From: a virus
Length of the DNA: 64,000 nt
IMG/VR virus record: IMGVR_UViG_3300042367_000228
Span: 62,001 to 126,000 of that record
Reading direction: 5' to 3' (one strand)
Shown here in pieces: positions 26,838-35,266 of the stretch. Position 1 is the stretch's first letter, and each line of letters starts with the position of its first letter. The position numbers were made by a program, and so were the translations under genes. Below the pieces are notes generated by a model. The model worked only from the letters and a program-made list of their open reading frames with translations. It ran no database searches and had not been told where the DNA came from.

Positions 26838-27084
26838 CAGCAGGTGCTGGTGTTGAATACATTGTGTTAATAAATTGTAATTCAACTTCTTGTTCTAAAA
26901 TATGAGCTTCACTGCTCTTACGTAATTCGTTAATTTGCCTAAGTGACAGTCTAGTTTTACGAGTATCTGAACGATGTAAACTTCCATTATCGTTATCAGC
27001 ATCATATCGTAACTCACTTGCAACATGCCGAGTGTTAGGATCAATATAAAAAAGTTCTCTTAATATCATATATCTATTTATCAC
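26833..27084 (-). CDS. Small conserved protein next to portal
   Basis: 83 residues from GTG 27084, overlapping the gp20 stop as GTGA; an inner ATG at 27069 (MILRELFYIDP) is an alternative start and would give 78 residues. It contains SDTRKTRLSLRQINELRKSS, then EQEVELQFINTMYSTPAPA. This pattern is familiar from a small protein next to the portal in environmental T4-like phages (recollection). Position and size resemble T4 gp67 (prohead core), but this is inference. A GATAAATA motif overlaps its first codons. Confidence 0.65.
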   Translation of the reverse strand: MINRYMILRELFYIDPNTRHVASELRYDADNDNGSLHRSDTRKTRLSLRQINELRKSSEAHILEQEVELQFINTMYSTPAPAA

Positions 27085-28829
27085 ATTGGGGCTGCAGCAC
27101 CGCCCATTGGTGCTGCTGGCGGCATACCTGAACCCATACCGCCCATACTTGCATCTAAATCCATCCCCATATCGGCAGGTGCAGAAAGATTTCCTGCCAT
27201 TCCTAAATCGCCTTCCATCCCTGCGGCAGATAAACCTGCGCTACGAAGTTCTCCAGCAGCATCTGTATGTGTAGGTTGTCCTTTACCTTGCTCTTCGCCC
27301 CATAATCTTTCGTTTTCGGCTATTTCGTCTTCGTTTAAACCTAAGAATCGTTTAAGGGCAAAGCGTTTACTCATATACGGAACTGTTTGAATAGTGTTAA
27401 ATGTATTAATTCTTTCTGAATCTAATCCTGCTTGGCGTGCGCTTGCAAAATTTAAAGGAGGATTAAATGATAATTCAAATAAATTAGAGTCAATATTTGT
27501 TCCTCTTGAGTACATATACATTTTAAATTCGTCTGTAAACACTTCTGTAATTAAACTTTGTAATCGTTCGCAGTATTTGTTAAAGCGTAACTCTTGAATA
27601 TATGCTGTACCAACACGTCCATCATTAAAACTTGCTTGACTATCGTCTGCACCTGTTGGCAAGTAACTACTTGGAATACGTAAACCACGGAATAATTTGT
27701 TTGTAAAGAATTTTAAGTCATCAATTTCGCCTAAATTAGTGCCACCTGGTAGGGTTTCGACTTTAGAACCACGACCTTCTGCAGTTTGAGGAAAGAAATA
27801 GTCTTCATTGATTGATAAAGGGTTGTACGCACTGTCAATTACATTCTGTCCGCCACCACTTTGACTTGGAATTCTACGCTGATGAATCTCATTTTTAACT
27901 CTTTCTACAAACGCCATGGCTAAATGACTCGGCATATTACCTACGTCAATATGAAATACTCGTCTTTCTGGTGCTCGTTGTATACGATAAATTAAAATAG
28001 CATCTTCTAAAAGCTCTTTTTGTTTGTAAACTTTGAAAATATTCTCTAATAAACTATTACCAAATGGGTAATTGTTATCTAAACCTTCAGAAAGTGATAA
28101 GTGAACAATGTGTTCAGCATTAATTGCGTGTTCGGTTTCAGCTAAACCAAATCTAGATCCGCTACTTGAACTAGGAAACGGCCCAGAAGACCCACGTTGA
28201 GCACCAGGTGCGCCCATATATCCTGCACCGGATGTCATACCTCCGCCTGCTTGTCTTGGATTAATGTTAGGTGTAATCTGCGTAACAACTAAGTTTTCAA
28301 AGTTAGGGGCTAAGTCTTTAATAATATATTGTTCTGGTTTCTTCCCATCGCTTTCATTTGCAATGATTTTAATTATTTTACTGTTATCAATCCAGTTCCA
28401 TTTTTGAGTTTCTGGGTCTCTAATAAAGAAAGCGTCACCGTATTTGAATACATTACGAACAATACGGAAGATTTTGGTATCAAATTGCTGTAATTTATTC
28501 CATTGTTGTAAGTATTCGCCTAAAATTCGTATTTCTGAGTTAGTACCTTTGCTATTCCATCTAACAGTAAATGGACTTTTACCATCTTTTAGCTTTTGTG
28601 TACAAAATTCAGCAAGAATATCTAGTGCTGCATTAATTTCTGGATCACTATCCATTACTTCATATTGCTGATAACGCTCTACACGGTTAGGACTACCTGT
28701 ATAAACGTCAGGTAGGTAACTAGAATAGTTAGTTCTAGCTGGACCTGCTTTAGAATTTTGAGTTGTATTCGAAGAACGATTATGTTCATAGTTAACATCA
28801 ACCGGTGAAAAGTGTTTTCGCCATGTCAT
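27081..28829 (-). CDS. 20: Portal vertex protein gp20
   Basis: 582 residues with ribosome site AAAGGA. The signature begins YQQYEVMDSDPEINAALDIL, then SPFTVRW, FKYGDAFFIRD and the central YRIQRAPERRVFHIDVGNMP and PSSYLPTGADDSQASFNDGR, all hallmark gp20 stretches. The C-terminal tail from about residue 535 is unusually rich in Gly, Met, Ala and Pro. The dodecameric portal starts head assembly, is the channel for DNA packaging and joins the neck. It is the first gene of the head block 20-21-22-23. Confidence 0.95.
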   Translation of the reverse strand: MTWRKHFSPVDVNYEHNRSSNTTQNSKAGPARTNYSSYLPDVYTGSPNRVERYQQYEVMDSDPEINAALDILAEFCTQKLKDGKSPFTVRWNSKGTNSEIRILGEYLQQWNKLQQFDTKIFRIVRNVFKYGDAFFIRDPETQKWNWIDNSKIIKIIANESDGKKPEQYIIKDLAPNFENLVVTQITPNINPRQAGGGMTSGAGYMGAPGAQRGSSGPFPSSSSGSRFGLAETEHAINAEHIVHLSLSEGLDNNYPFGNSLLENIFKVYKQKELLEDAILIYRIQRAPERRVFHIDVGNMPSHLAMAFVERVKNEIHQRRIPSQSGGGQNVIDSAYNPLSINEDYFFPQTAEGRGSKVETLPGGTNLGEIDDLKFFTNKLFRGLRIPSSYLPTGADDSQASFNDGRVGTAYIQELRFNKYCERLQSLITEVFTDEFKMYMYSRGTNIDSNLFELSFNPPLNFASARQAGLDSERINTFNTIQTVPYMSKRFALKRFLGLNEDEIAENERLWGEEQGKGQPTHTDAAGELRSAGLSAAGMEGDLGMAGNLSAPADMGMDLDASMGGMGSGMPPAAPMGGAAAPM

Positions 28830-28852
28830 ATATATTTTCCTTTGTTTTTATC

Positions 28853-31800
28853 TTATCCCAACAAATTACCCGATAAACTTTTAGTTGCTCTAACTTGTTT
28901 ATGACTATTACTGCTAATAGTATCGGCATGTTGAACCATCTGTATCATAGTCTTATTTAACTGTAATAGTGAATCATGTAAATCTTTTAATGTTGTCTCG
29001 TGTGCTACCGGTGCAGGTGTTGCAGGTGGCGGCGTAACTGGTTTTTCTGGTTCTGGTTGTTTAACAGGTTGTGTAGGTTTAGGTGGTTCTACATCTTTCT
29101 TTGTTAATACTGCATGATCTGATTTTACGTCTTTAATTGATGCATGCGATTGTTTTACTTCTGCTGAAACTCTAGAATTATAGTCATTAAACGTTTCTAA
29201 TCCAAACTTTTTGTACATTTCTTTAATATGCGCTTGCTCTTTTGTTTCTGCAGGCTTCTTAAGTTCAGGTTTAGGAGGTTCAACTTTAGAGTTATCGTTA
29301 ATATTAGCAGGTTCTGCAGGTTTTTCACTTTCGACTTTAGGTTTTTGTTTGTAATAACTTGAATGTTGTCTATTAAGCTCTGCAATACGAGCTGCAGTTG
29401 CTTCTGGACTATGATCTATTTTACCTATTCCTTCTTGAGACCGTTTTTCTGAAGCAGCTAGTTCTTCTGGTGAAATTTCTTCGTATTTTACATTACCTTT
29501 AGCAAATGATGGCTTGTTATCACTCTTAAATAATCCAGATATAGACGAACCTACATCACTAAACGTGTCTGTTATACTATCAAAGAACCCTTTTTCTTTA
29601 GGTTCTTCTTTAGTTGGTTCATACCTTATAGCAGTATCTTCTAATTTTGGAATACTTGCAGGTTTAATAGTAGCATCTAACGATTTAAAAGAACTTCCAA
29701 GCTGATTACTTAATTCTTCAAATGCTTTAGGTTTAACATCAGGTTTTATACTTTCAGTGGACGGTAGTTCTTTTTTAGATCCACTGCTATAAATCACCAT
29801 TTCTTTCTCAGCAGTTGTCATTTCTTTAATAGACTTATCAGTTACTTTAGATTTATCAGTTTTTTCAGGTTCTTTTGCACCGTGCTCCTTCATAAACTTC
29901 TTTTCGGCTTCTAATGCTTGCGCAACTTGGTTTGCATGAGCTTCTTGAGCGGTTTTATTTTTAATTTCAGCATGTTTAGCTTCTTCTTCAGCATGAAGTT
30001 TTAATTTACCTTTAGTTTTGATTAAATCATCTTCGTAACTGAGTGCTATTTTTGCAACTTCTTCTTTTTTCTTAGCTAAACGTTCTGCAGCTTCGGCATT
30101 TGGCTTAGTATTAGCTGCTTTCATTTGTTCGTAGTCAAAAGATGCGTTTTCTAATGCTTCTCTTTTCTTTTGTAACGCCATTCTTGCAGCAGATGGGCCT
30201 AATTTGTCTTCAGCAGCTTTACCTGAGTCACTAAGATCCATCTGTGACATACCAATTTTAGAAATATCACCAGAATTCATTGATTGTTTAAACTTAGCTA
30301 AGTTTATTAAGCTTTCGTCTAACTTTGAAACATCTGGAGCTTTAGGTTTAGGTAGTGGAGCAATTGTAGTTTTAGGTTTTTCAGCATTTGCTATTTTAAC
30401 TTCAGTTAATGACCCTGATACTGCTTTGCCTAGGTGTTCAAAATTCTGATGTAATGCAGTAATAGCCGATTCTTCTAGAGACTTAGGTAGTTTAATTGCA
30501 TCTAGATTAGGAGTAGTAATTTTTGGTGGTTCTTTAGGGGTAGCTGGTTTAATAAGTTTGTTAAATTGTTCTCCTAATTGTGCAATAGATTGTTGTTCTA
30601 CAAACTTAAATTGATTTTCAGCTGGTTTTACTTCTGCTTTAGGTGGCTCAGCAGGTTTTACTTCAGCTTTAACCTCTGCTTTAGGTGGCTCAGCAGGTTT
30701 TACTTCGGCTTTAACCTCTGCTTTAGGTGGCTCAGCAGGTTTTACTTCGGCTGGCTTAGTTTGAGGAGTTGCTTTTTCAATTGCTTTAGTAACAGTTTCG
30801 TGCATTTCTTTTGCTTGTGGAGCAAATGTAATATTTTTAAATTTTTCAGCAATATCAGTAAACTGTTTAGCAACATTTTTCATTTCAGTATTAATATCTG
30901 TAAATGTTTTACCTAATTCAGTTAATTGCGGAGCAGCAGGTACTGTTTCCGATGTGGTTGTAGGAATTTTAATATCAGTAGTACTTGGAGATGGTGTTTT
31001 TGCTTGTTTTTGATCAGCTGATGCTACACCAGGTGGCATCATTTGCTGTACAAACCGTTTCATTTGATCTTCATTAGCTACAATTTCGTTACCATGAAGT
31101 TCTGCAAGCTCACCTTTTGGATCAAAGTGCGTAAACATGTCTTTAAATCCGCCACCACCTGATAAGAATTTTTCAAAGTCAGGAGTTCCGTCAGCAAAAT
31201 GATACTTAACTGGAGATGCACCTGTTTGTTCTGGAGTTAATGTTGGAGTGTTTTTATGTGCTTCAATAGCTTTTTGATGAGCAGTAGATAACGGAAGTGA
31301 TGCTTTAAATCCATCAGTAATTTCCTTAGCCATGTTACCAGGTGTAGCTTGTTCCTGTGTTCTAGGTCTAAGTGCATTATTAATACCATCAAAAGTTCCA
31401 ATTAGTTTATTACCACTGTCAACTAGCCCACCAAACATTTTAGATGCACCTGCAGACATGTCTTTTAATGTGCGATCGGCTTTGTTTAGTGTAGTATCAA
31501 GCTCTGCACCTTTAAATTTTTCACCTTTTTCGTCTAATCCTTTTTGTGCATTATGAGCTTCTTCACGAATCATTCGTCTAGCAGTAGCTTCGTCGATATT
31601 ATTACCTTTATTTCTCTCTTCATCAATTTTTGTTTGAATCTGAGGTAATTCTCTATTGTTTGTTTGTGCTTCGATTGCTCGTTGTGTAACACCGCCTGAG
31701 CCATATTGCACCATATCTTTAAAGCCATCAGAATTTTGCCATCTATCAACAGCTTCTAATGCTTTTTGCATTTGGATCTGTGCTGCAGCTTTTTGTTCTG

Positions 31801-32788
31801 GAGTGTTTGCAGATTTCATTGCTTCTGCAGCTTTTTGCAATTCTGGACCAGCGTCGCCCATTGCAGCCATAGATTCTGCGCCTTCTTTAGTACGCAAACC
31901 GCCTGTGAACGTTTCTTGGAATACTCGTTTAGCAGCTTCTGGCATGCCTGCCATGTCTTGCATGGATTCATTAAATCTATTACGAGCATCTTTGTCTAAT
32001 CTTGATAATGCAACTTGGACAACTGCATCTTCATTACGTTTTCTTAAATCATCTTCTTGCGCTTTCCTACTTAAACCAGTTATTCGAGTAGTTTCATCCA
32101 TTGCTGCGGTCATTCGAATAGCAGAATCGATTGCAGCATTTTTAGATTCAATATCTGACATGTCAATACCGCGTTGACTGCCCATTGCTGCTTTAGCTAC
32201 CTCAGTAACGTCTTCAGTTTGAAGTCCAAATTCTTTTAATTTGTCAACTACATCAGATTCTTGTAAACCTTTAGTAAATTCTAAGAAGTTTACTTGTGAT
32301 CGGTTCATAGTTGAACCTAAACCATTTAGTTCAGTTGCATTTCTTTTAAGAATATCACCGTATTCTTCATGTGTTAACCTTGCACCTTTAACTAACCGAT
32401 CCATGTCAGCTAAATTATTATTAAAGTTAGATCCGTATTCACCAAATTCAGTATTCTTTTTATGTGCATCAAGTACAGAGTCGCCAACTTTTTTGGTTAA
32501 ATCACCTAAAGTTTTACCTAACAAGCCCCCATTGTTCTGTAATGCACCGGTAAGTACATGAAATCCGTCTGCTACTTTTGCACTACCTTCCCATACATTT
32601 TTAAGAGCACCGGTTGTTGCGCCTACCATGTCTACAAATCTATCAACTACGCCTGAGCCAGAGTTTGAACCTTGCGAGATTGGTGTTCGAGGTGCAGAGC
32701 TAATTCCGCCACTACCGCCTCGACCGTTAAGTTGTCTAGTAAGTCCTTCTATCGCTTCAGTAAGTCGTTCTGTTTCTGTTTGAGCCAT
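28853..32788 (-). CDS. Candidate tape measure or large virion protein, 1311 residues
   Basis: The first 500 residues are helical with a Gly-rich start (GRGGSGGISS), hydrophobic stretches (VVDRFVDMVGATTGALKNVW, LVDSGNKLIGTFDGINNALR) and many charged helices. Then come Pro/Lys/Glu repeats (KPAEPPKAEVKAEV, about residues 680-725), more coiled coil, and a Pro-rich C-terminus ending in a helix (SSNSHKQVRATKSLSGNLLG). Length, helicity and the divergent neighbour (a gp26-type baseplate gene with a frameshift extension, as tail chaperones beside tape measures) suggest the tape measure that sets tail length. T4 gp29 is only 590 residues, so this is an inference; an internal virion protein is the alternative. 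Confidence 0.55.
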   Translation of the reverse strand: MAQTETERLTEAIEGLTRQLNGRGGSGGISSAPRTPISQGSNSGSGVVDRFVDMVGATTGALKNVWEGSAKVADGFHVLTGALQNNGGLLGKTLGDLTKKVGDSVLDAHKKNTEFGEYGSNFNNNLADMDRLVKGARLTHEEYGDILKRNATELNGLGSTMNRSQVNFLEFTKGLQESDVVDKLKEFGLQTEDVTEVAKAAMGSQRGIDMSDIESKNAAIDSAIRMTAAMDETTRITGLSRKAQEDDLRKRNEDAVVQVALSRLDKDARNRFNESMQDMAGMPEAAKRVFQETFTGGLRTKEGAESMAAMGDAGPELQKAAEAMKSANTPEQKAAAQIQMQKALEAVDRWQNSDGFKDMVQYGSGGVTQRAIEAQTNNRELPQIQTKIDEERNKGNNIDEATARRMIREEAHNAQKGLDEKGEKFKGAELDTTLNKADRTLKDMSAGASKMFGGLVDSGNKLIGTFDGINNALRPRTQEQATPGNMAKEITDGFKASLPLSTAHQKAIEAHKNTPTLTPEQTGASPVKYHFADGTPDFEKFLSGGGGFKDMFTHFDPKGELAELHGNEIVANEDQMKRFVQQMMPPGVASADQKQAKTPSPSTTDIKIPTTTSETVPAAPQLTELGKTFTDINTEMKNVAKQFTDIAEKFKNITFAPQAKEMHETVTKAIEKATPQTKPAEVKPAEPPKAEVKAEVKPAEPPKAEVKAEVKPAEPPKAEVKPAENQFKFVEQQSIAQLGEQFNKLIKPATPKEPPKITTPNLDAIKLPKSLEESAITALHQNFEHLGKAVSGSLTEVKIANAEKPKTTIAPLPKPKAPDVSKLDESLINLAKFKQSMNSGDISKIGMSQMDLSDSGKAAEDKLGPSAARMALQKKREALENASFDYEQMKAANTKPNAEAAERLAKKKEEVAKIALSYEDDLIKTKGKLKLHAEEEAKHAEIKNKTAQEAHANQVAQALEAEKKFMKEHGAKEPEKTDKSKVTDKSIKEMTTAEKEMVIYSSGSKKELPSTESIKPDVKPKAFEELSNQLGSSFKSLDATIKPASIPKLEDTAIRYEPTKEEPKEKGFFDSITDTFSDVGSSISGLFKSDNKPSFAKGNVKYEEISPEELAASEKRSQEGIGKIDHSPEATAARIAELNRQHSSYYKQKPKVESEKPAEPANINDNSKVEPPKPELKKPAETKEQAHIKEMYKKFGLETFNDYNSRVSAEVKQSHASIKDVKSDHAVLTKKDVEPPKPTQPVKQPEPEKPVTPPPATPAPVAHETTLKDLHDSLLQLNKTMIQMVQHADTISSNSHKQVRATKSLSGNLLG
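30619..30744 (-). repeat. 42-bp tandem repeat (about 2.7 units)
   Basis: Two adjacent 42-base units, 30661-30702 and 30703-30744, differ at one base, with a partial third unit before them. They encode KPAEPPKAEVKAEV in the Pro/Lys/Glu linker of the 1311-residue protein. They are likely length-variable. Confidence 0.85.
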
Positions 32789-32813
32789 TTTAAAATTCCT
32801 AAAATTTTGAGTA

Positions 32814-32821
32814 TATAAATA
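32814..32821 (+). promoter_or_regulatory. Late promoter, exact T4 consensus TATAAATA
   Basis: TATAAATA lies 31 bases before the ATG of the gp26-family gene and matches the T4 late -10 element exactly. A minus-strand GATAAATA lies 12 bases downstream, so the two would fire towards each other across a short overlap. Confidence 0.65.
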
Positions 32822-32833
32822 CGGTTAATTATA

Positions 32834-32841
32834 TATTTATC
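32834..32841 (-). promoter_or_regulatory. Late-type promoter motif GATAAATA
   Basis: GATAAATATA on the minus strand, about 45 bases before the 1311-residue gene. It is paired face to face with TATAAATA at 32814-32821. Confidence 0.5.
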
Positions 32842-32852
32842 CGGAGATAAAC

Positions 32853-33677
32853 ATGGCACAAAATCCTTTACAACAATATTACAGACAACCAAAAATTTAT
32901 ATTCCATTGCCTTCAGGCGGCATTTATAATAAACTTGGAAGTTTATCAGGTGATGCAACCCACATGCCAATTTATAGCATGACTGGTATGGATGAAATTA
33001 TTGTTAAAACACCTGATGCATTAGTATCGGGGAAAAGTACAGTATCGATTATTGAAAGCTGTTGCCCAAATGTTAAAAACGGTTGGGAAGTAACATCATT
33101 AGATACTGATTTATTGTTAGTTGCAATTCGTATTGCAACATTTGGGAATATTTTAGAAATTACAAATGTATGTGATAAATGTGGAACAGAACACGACTAC
33201 GATGTAGACTTAACTACAGTAGTTAATCATTTTGCACAGTGCAAATATGATAGTGTTATTGAGTATAATGGATTGATTATTAAATTACAACCGTTAACTT
33301 ATAAACAAACTACTGATTTTTCAATTCGTAACATGCGTTTACAGCAACACTTATCAGCAGCTGCAGCTCAATCAGCTGATGAACAGAAAAAGATTATTGA
33401 GGAGTTATTTAAAGACTTAGGCGCATTACAAAACGACATTTATTCTGCTAGTGTTGAGTCAGTTGATACTGGAACAGTTGTTGTAACCGAACCTAATTTT
33501 ATTTACGATTGGTTAACAAACTGCGACAAAGATGTATTTGATAAAATCCGCGAGCAATTTAATAAAAATAAAGACGTTTGGAGAGTTCCAGATGTTAAAG
33601 TTAAATGTTCGTCATGTGGTCACGCTGCTGAATTGTCAATCGATTTAGATCAATCAAATTTTTTCGCAGCCGCCTAA
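32853..33677 (+). CDS. 26: Baseplate hub protein, gp26 / T4_baseplate family
   Basis: 274 residues, ribosome site CGGAG before ATG. The N-terminus (YYRQPKIYIPLPSGGIYNK) and DALVSGKSTVSIIESCCPNV are characteristic of the T4 baseplate family. Two CxxC pairs (C107/C110 and C252/C255) suggest a zinc site. In T4, gp26 takes part in hub assembly. The last codons read N-F-F-A-A-A-stop, and the two Phe codons (270-271) form the slippery sequence TTTTTTC, so a fraction of ribosomes should shift into the next ORF to give a product of 348 residues. The pairing with a divergent candidate tape-measure gene resembles lambda gpG/gpGT. Confidence 0.85.
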   Translation: MAQNPLQQYYRQPKIYIPLPSGGIYNKLGSLSGDATHMPIYSMTGMDEIIVKTPDALVSGKSTVSIIESCCPNVKNGWEVTSLDTDLLLVAIRIATFGNILEITNVCDKCGTEHDYDVDLTTVVNHFAQCKYDSVIEYNGLIIKLQPLTYKQTTDFSIRNMRLQQHLSAAAAQSADEQKKIIEELFKDLGALQNDIYSASVESVDTGTVVVTEPNFIYDWLTNCDKDVFDKIREQFNKNKDVWRVPDVKVKCSSCGHAAELSIDLDQSNFFAAA

Positions 33678-33719
33678 TTAGAATGTCATATAACGAAATT
33701 GTTAATTATCTAGTTAGGC
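33659..33719 (+). promoter_or_regulatory. Predicted programmed -1 ribosomal frameshift signal
   Basis: The heptamer T TTT TTC (33659-33665) is in the phase needed for a -1 slip. After a 6-nt spacer (33666-33671) comes a 10-bp stem: GCCTAATTAG (33672-33681) pairs with CTAGTTAGGC (33710-33719), with one G-U pair and a 28-nt loop. The -1 frame stays open (Arg-Ser-Arg-Leu-Ile-Arg) straight into the ATG of the 71-codon ORF. The overlapping heptamer AAATTTT (33656-33662) is also slippery. Zero-frame termination occurs 9 bases after the heptamer. Confidence 0.75.
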
Positions 33720-33898
33720 TTGTAAACGAAATTAAACAATTTAAACTTGAACTTTATAGGTTATGTTGGTATATGCGAGGTGGTGTTAATATTAACGATC
33801 TTCTGTATACTCTAGGATCAGAAGATCGCGATATTATGTATGATATTGTTAAAGACAACATTGAATTAACTAAAGTATCAAGGATGCCGCTACTTTAA
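33683..33898 (+). CDS. 71-codon ORF, gpT-like C-terminal extension of gp26 by frameshift
   Basis: Encodes an all-helical small domain: NEIKQFKLELYRLCWYMRGG, then LGSEDRDIMYDIVKDNIEL, ending in RMPLL. The pattern LCWYMRGG followed by a helix recurs in small genes after the gp26-type gene in T4-like phages (recollection). The ATG has no ribosome site (preceding bases TTAG), while the -1 frame of the gp26 gene leads directly into it, so it is probably made mainly as the tail of a fusion. Its stop overlaps the stop of the convergent 282-residue gene by 9 bases. Confidence 0.72.
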   Translation: MSYNEIVNYLVRLVNEIKQFKLELYRLCWYMRGGVNINDLLYTLGSEDRDIMYDIVKDNIELTKVSRMPLL

Positions 33899-34738
33899 GT
33901 GCAATTGGCCATCTGGACCTCTTACAACTCTATCTAAAGAAGTATACGCACTATCATCTGTTGATGCTACAATTTGTTTCATTTGAGATGGGTCGAGTTT
34001 TTTCTTTGGAGGTTCAGTTGGTGTTTTCGGTTTAATAGTCCATGGATCGTTTGGATCTGTTGCAGACGGATCAACTGCATCGTTTGTAGATGGTTTTGCA
34101 TTTGGGTCTGCAGGAGTAGTTATATCATGATAACCTTGTTCTACATGTTGTTTTGCCCATTCAAATCCTTTCTTAAACATTTCAATTATATCTGATCCGT
34201 AACCAGGAATATCTTCCATGTGTATGTTTATTAGTGGACTTGCTAATAAATTTGCGATAGCAATTCTTCCTGCATCTGATGATAACCATAACATAGCAGC
34301 AGATTGTACAGCTGGCCCTAGGACTTTAAATAATCTTCCAATTAATGGACCTATTATAGGTATAAATCCAAATAGCTCAGATAATAAAAATATACCAACT
34401 TCGCCCATGGATAATGTTCCAGCAATTGCTGCTAATTCGGTAATTAAGTAACCACGTTCTATCTGTCTTCTTTGTTCAAGCTCATCTGGTTTATCTTTTA
34501 ATTTACTTTCCCATTGTTCCATATTTAAAAAATAATCAGCAATTGGTTTAACAAAGATCACACTGTATGTTGATTTTTTTAACAGGTTCATGTATCTATC
34601 AACTGTGCTAAGTGCAGATCCTGTTCCGGTTGCATTCCTTAAACGACTTGCTCCAGCTGCTAATGCGCTATCGAGTGATTGACCAAATGTAGGTGCTTCA
34701 TAAAGATTTGCTGGTGTTATAATTTCTCGAATTTTCAT
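33890..34738 (-). CDS. Candidate internal head protein with capsid-targeting leader and membrane-like segments
   Basis: 282 residues, ribosome site AAAGGA. The N-terminus MKIREIITPANLYEA resembles the T4 capsid-targeting sequence MKTYQEFIAEA. It contains LYE/A (cut after E14), which fits the (L/I)-x-E rule of the gp21 protease. Residues about 95-165 hold long apolar helices (ELAAIAGTLSMGEVGIFLLS, FIPIIGPLIGRLFKVLGPAV, MLWLSSDAGRIAIANLLASP), enough for one or two membrane spans. The C-terminus is a Pro/Asp/Thr linker and a short end, VVRGPDGQLHLK. Together these suggest a protein packaged in the head and ejected with the DNA (inference). A late-type AATAAATA lies at 34775-34782. Confidence 0.6.
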   Translation of the reverse strand: MKIREIITPANLYEAPTFGQSLDSALAAGASRLRNATGTGSALSTVDRYMNLLKKSTYSVIFVKPIADYFLNMEQWESKLKDKPDELEQRRQIERGYLITELAAIAGTLSMGEVGIFLLSELFGFIPIIGPLIGRLFKVLGPAVQSAAMLWLSSDAGRIAIANLLASPLINIHMEDIPGYGSDIIEMFKKGFEWAKQHVEQGYHDITTPADPNAKPSTNDAVDPSATDPNDPWTIKPKTPTEPPKKKLDPSQMKQIVASTDDSAYTSLDRVVRGPDGQLHLK

Positions 34739-34774
34739 AATATTCCTTTCAGGATATCCCTTATATAATATGAA

Positions 34775-34782
34775 TATTTATT
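34775..34782 (-). promoter_or_regulatory. Late-type promoter motif AATAAATA
   Basis: AATAAATATTC on the minus strand, 37 bases before the 282-residue gene. It has the same core as the motifs before gp6 and gp48. Confidence 0.5.
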
Positions 34783-34805
34783 AAAAAATAAATCTCATAT
34801 TAAAA

Positions 34806-34823
34806 GATGAACTATCGTTCATC
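34806..34823 (-). terminator. Hairpin with short T run, possible terminator
   Basis: GATGAAC pairs with GTTCATC around a 4-nt loop, and on the minus strand it is followed by TTTTAA. It would stop transcripts from RNase HI or the gap region before the 282-residue gene. The stem is short and AT-rich. Confidence 0.5.
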
Positions 34824-34949
34824 TATATTTCGCTTTCGCTCAATATTGTTTTCTCTAAAAGCTATAATGAAAAAAATTAAATTATAACTGAAATATTATA
34901 ATTTAATTATTTTATTTAAAGAGATATCACTTTTGAAGTCAGATGCACC

Positions 34950-35096
34950 CTAATAAAACTGGATGCAAGAAATCACCCCATCGCCATGGAATCGCAGTAA
35001 GAATTTATCTGACTGTAGACTCTTGTTATCGGCTACCTCCCAACCGCCACTTACAGGTATTTTTAAGATATAACTTTCAGGTGCTTCGTATATCAT
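34950..35096 (-). CDS. Possible 48-residue protein, unknown
   Basis: ATG at 35096, stop TAG at 34950. Begins MIYEAPESYILKIPVSGG and ends GDGVISCIQFY. The composition looks protein-like (mixed charged and apolar residues, beta-strand pattern), but no ribosome site precedes the ATG. It might be a small gene, or with the 34-codon ORF a decayed larger one. Confidence 0.3.
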   Translation of the reverse strand: MIYEAPESYILKIPVSGGWEVADNKSLQSDKFLLRFHGDGVISCIQFY

Positions 35097-35115
35097 TGCA
35101 AGATTGTTACTATTA

Positions 35116-35220
35116 CTAGTATTCTACAGATTTAAGAACTATGTATTCTGTTTCAAATACAGCTAGTCCACCATTCCGATTAAACAAAGCATTGACATCA
35201 ATGGATGTTGCTTTTGGCAT
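35116..35220 (-). CDS. Possible 34-residue protein, unknown
   Basis: ATG at 35220, stop TAG at 35116. Begins MPKATSIDVNALFNRNGG and ends VFETEYIVLKSVEY. A GAGAGG lies directly before the ATG, too close for a normal ribosome site. The next mini-ORF starts 19 bases further on, so both could be pieces of one broken gene. Confidence 0.25.
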   Translation of the reverse strand: MPKATSIDVNALFNRNGGLAVFETEYIVLKSVEY

Positions 35221-35248
35221 CCTCTCGCGTGAGGGTAGTGTTTAAAAG

Positions 35249-35266
35249 CCGTTGCACAATCAACGG
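35249..35266 (-). terminator. Hairpin with four T, possible terminator
   Basis: CCGTTG pairs with CAACGG around a 6-nt loop; on the minus strand CTTTTAAA follows. It lies about 145 bases after the RNase HI stop and may end that transcript. Confidence 0.4.

Noticed and set aside
27075-27082. Minus-strand GATAAATA at the gp20 stop
   Set aside because: It coincides with the overlapping stop/start codons of gp20 and the 83-residue gene, and a start there would fall after the first codons; left as undecided and not listed as a promoter.
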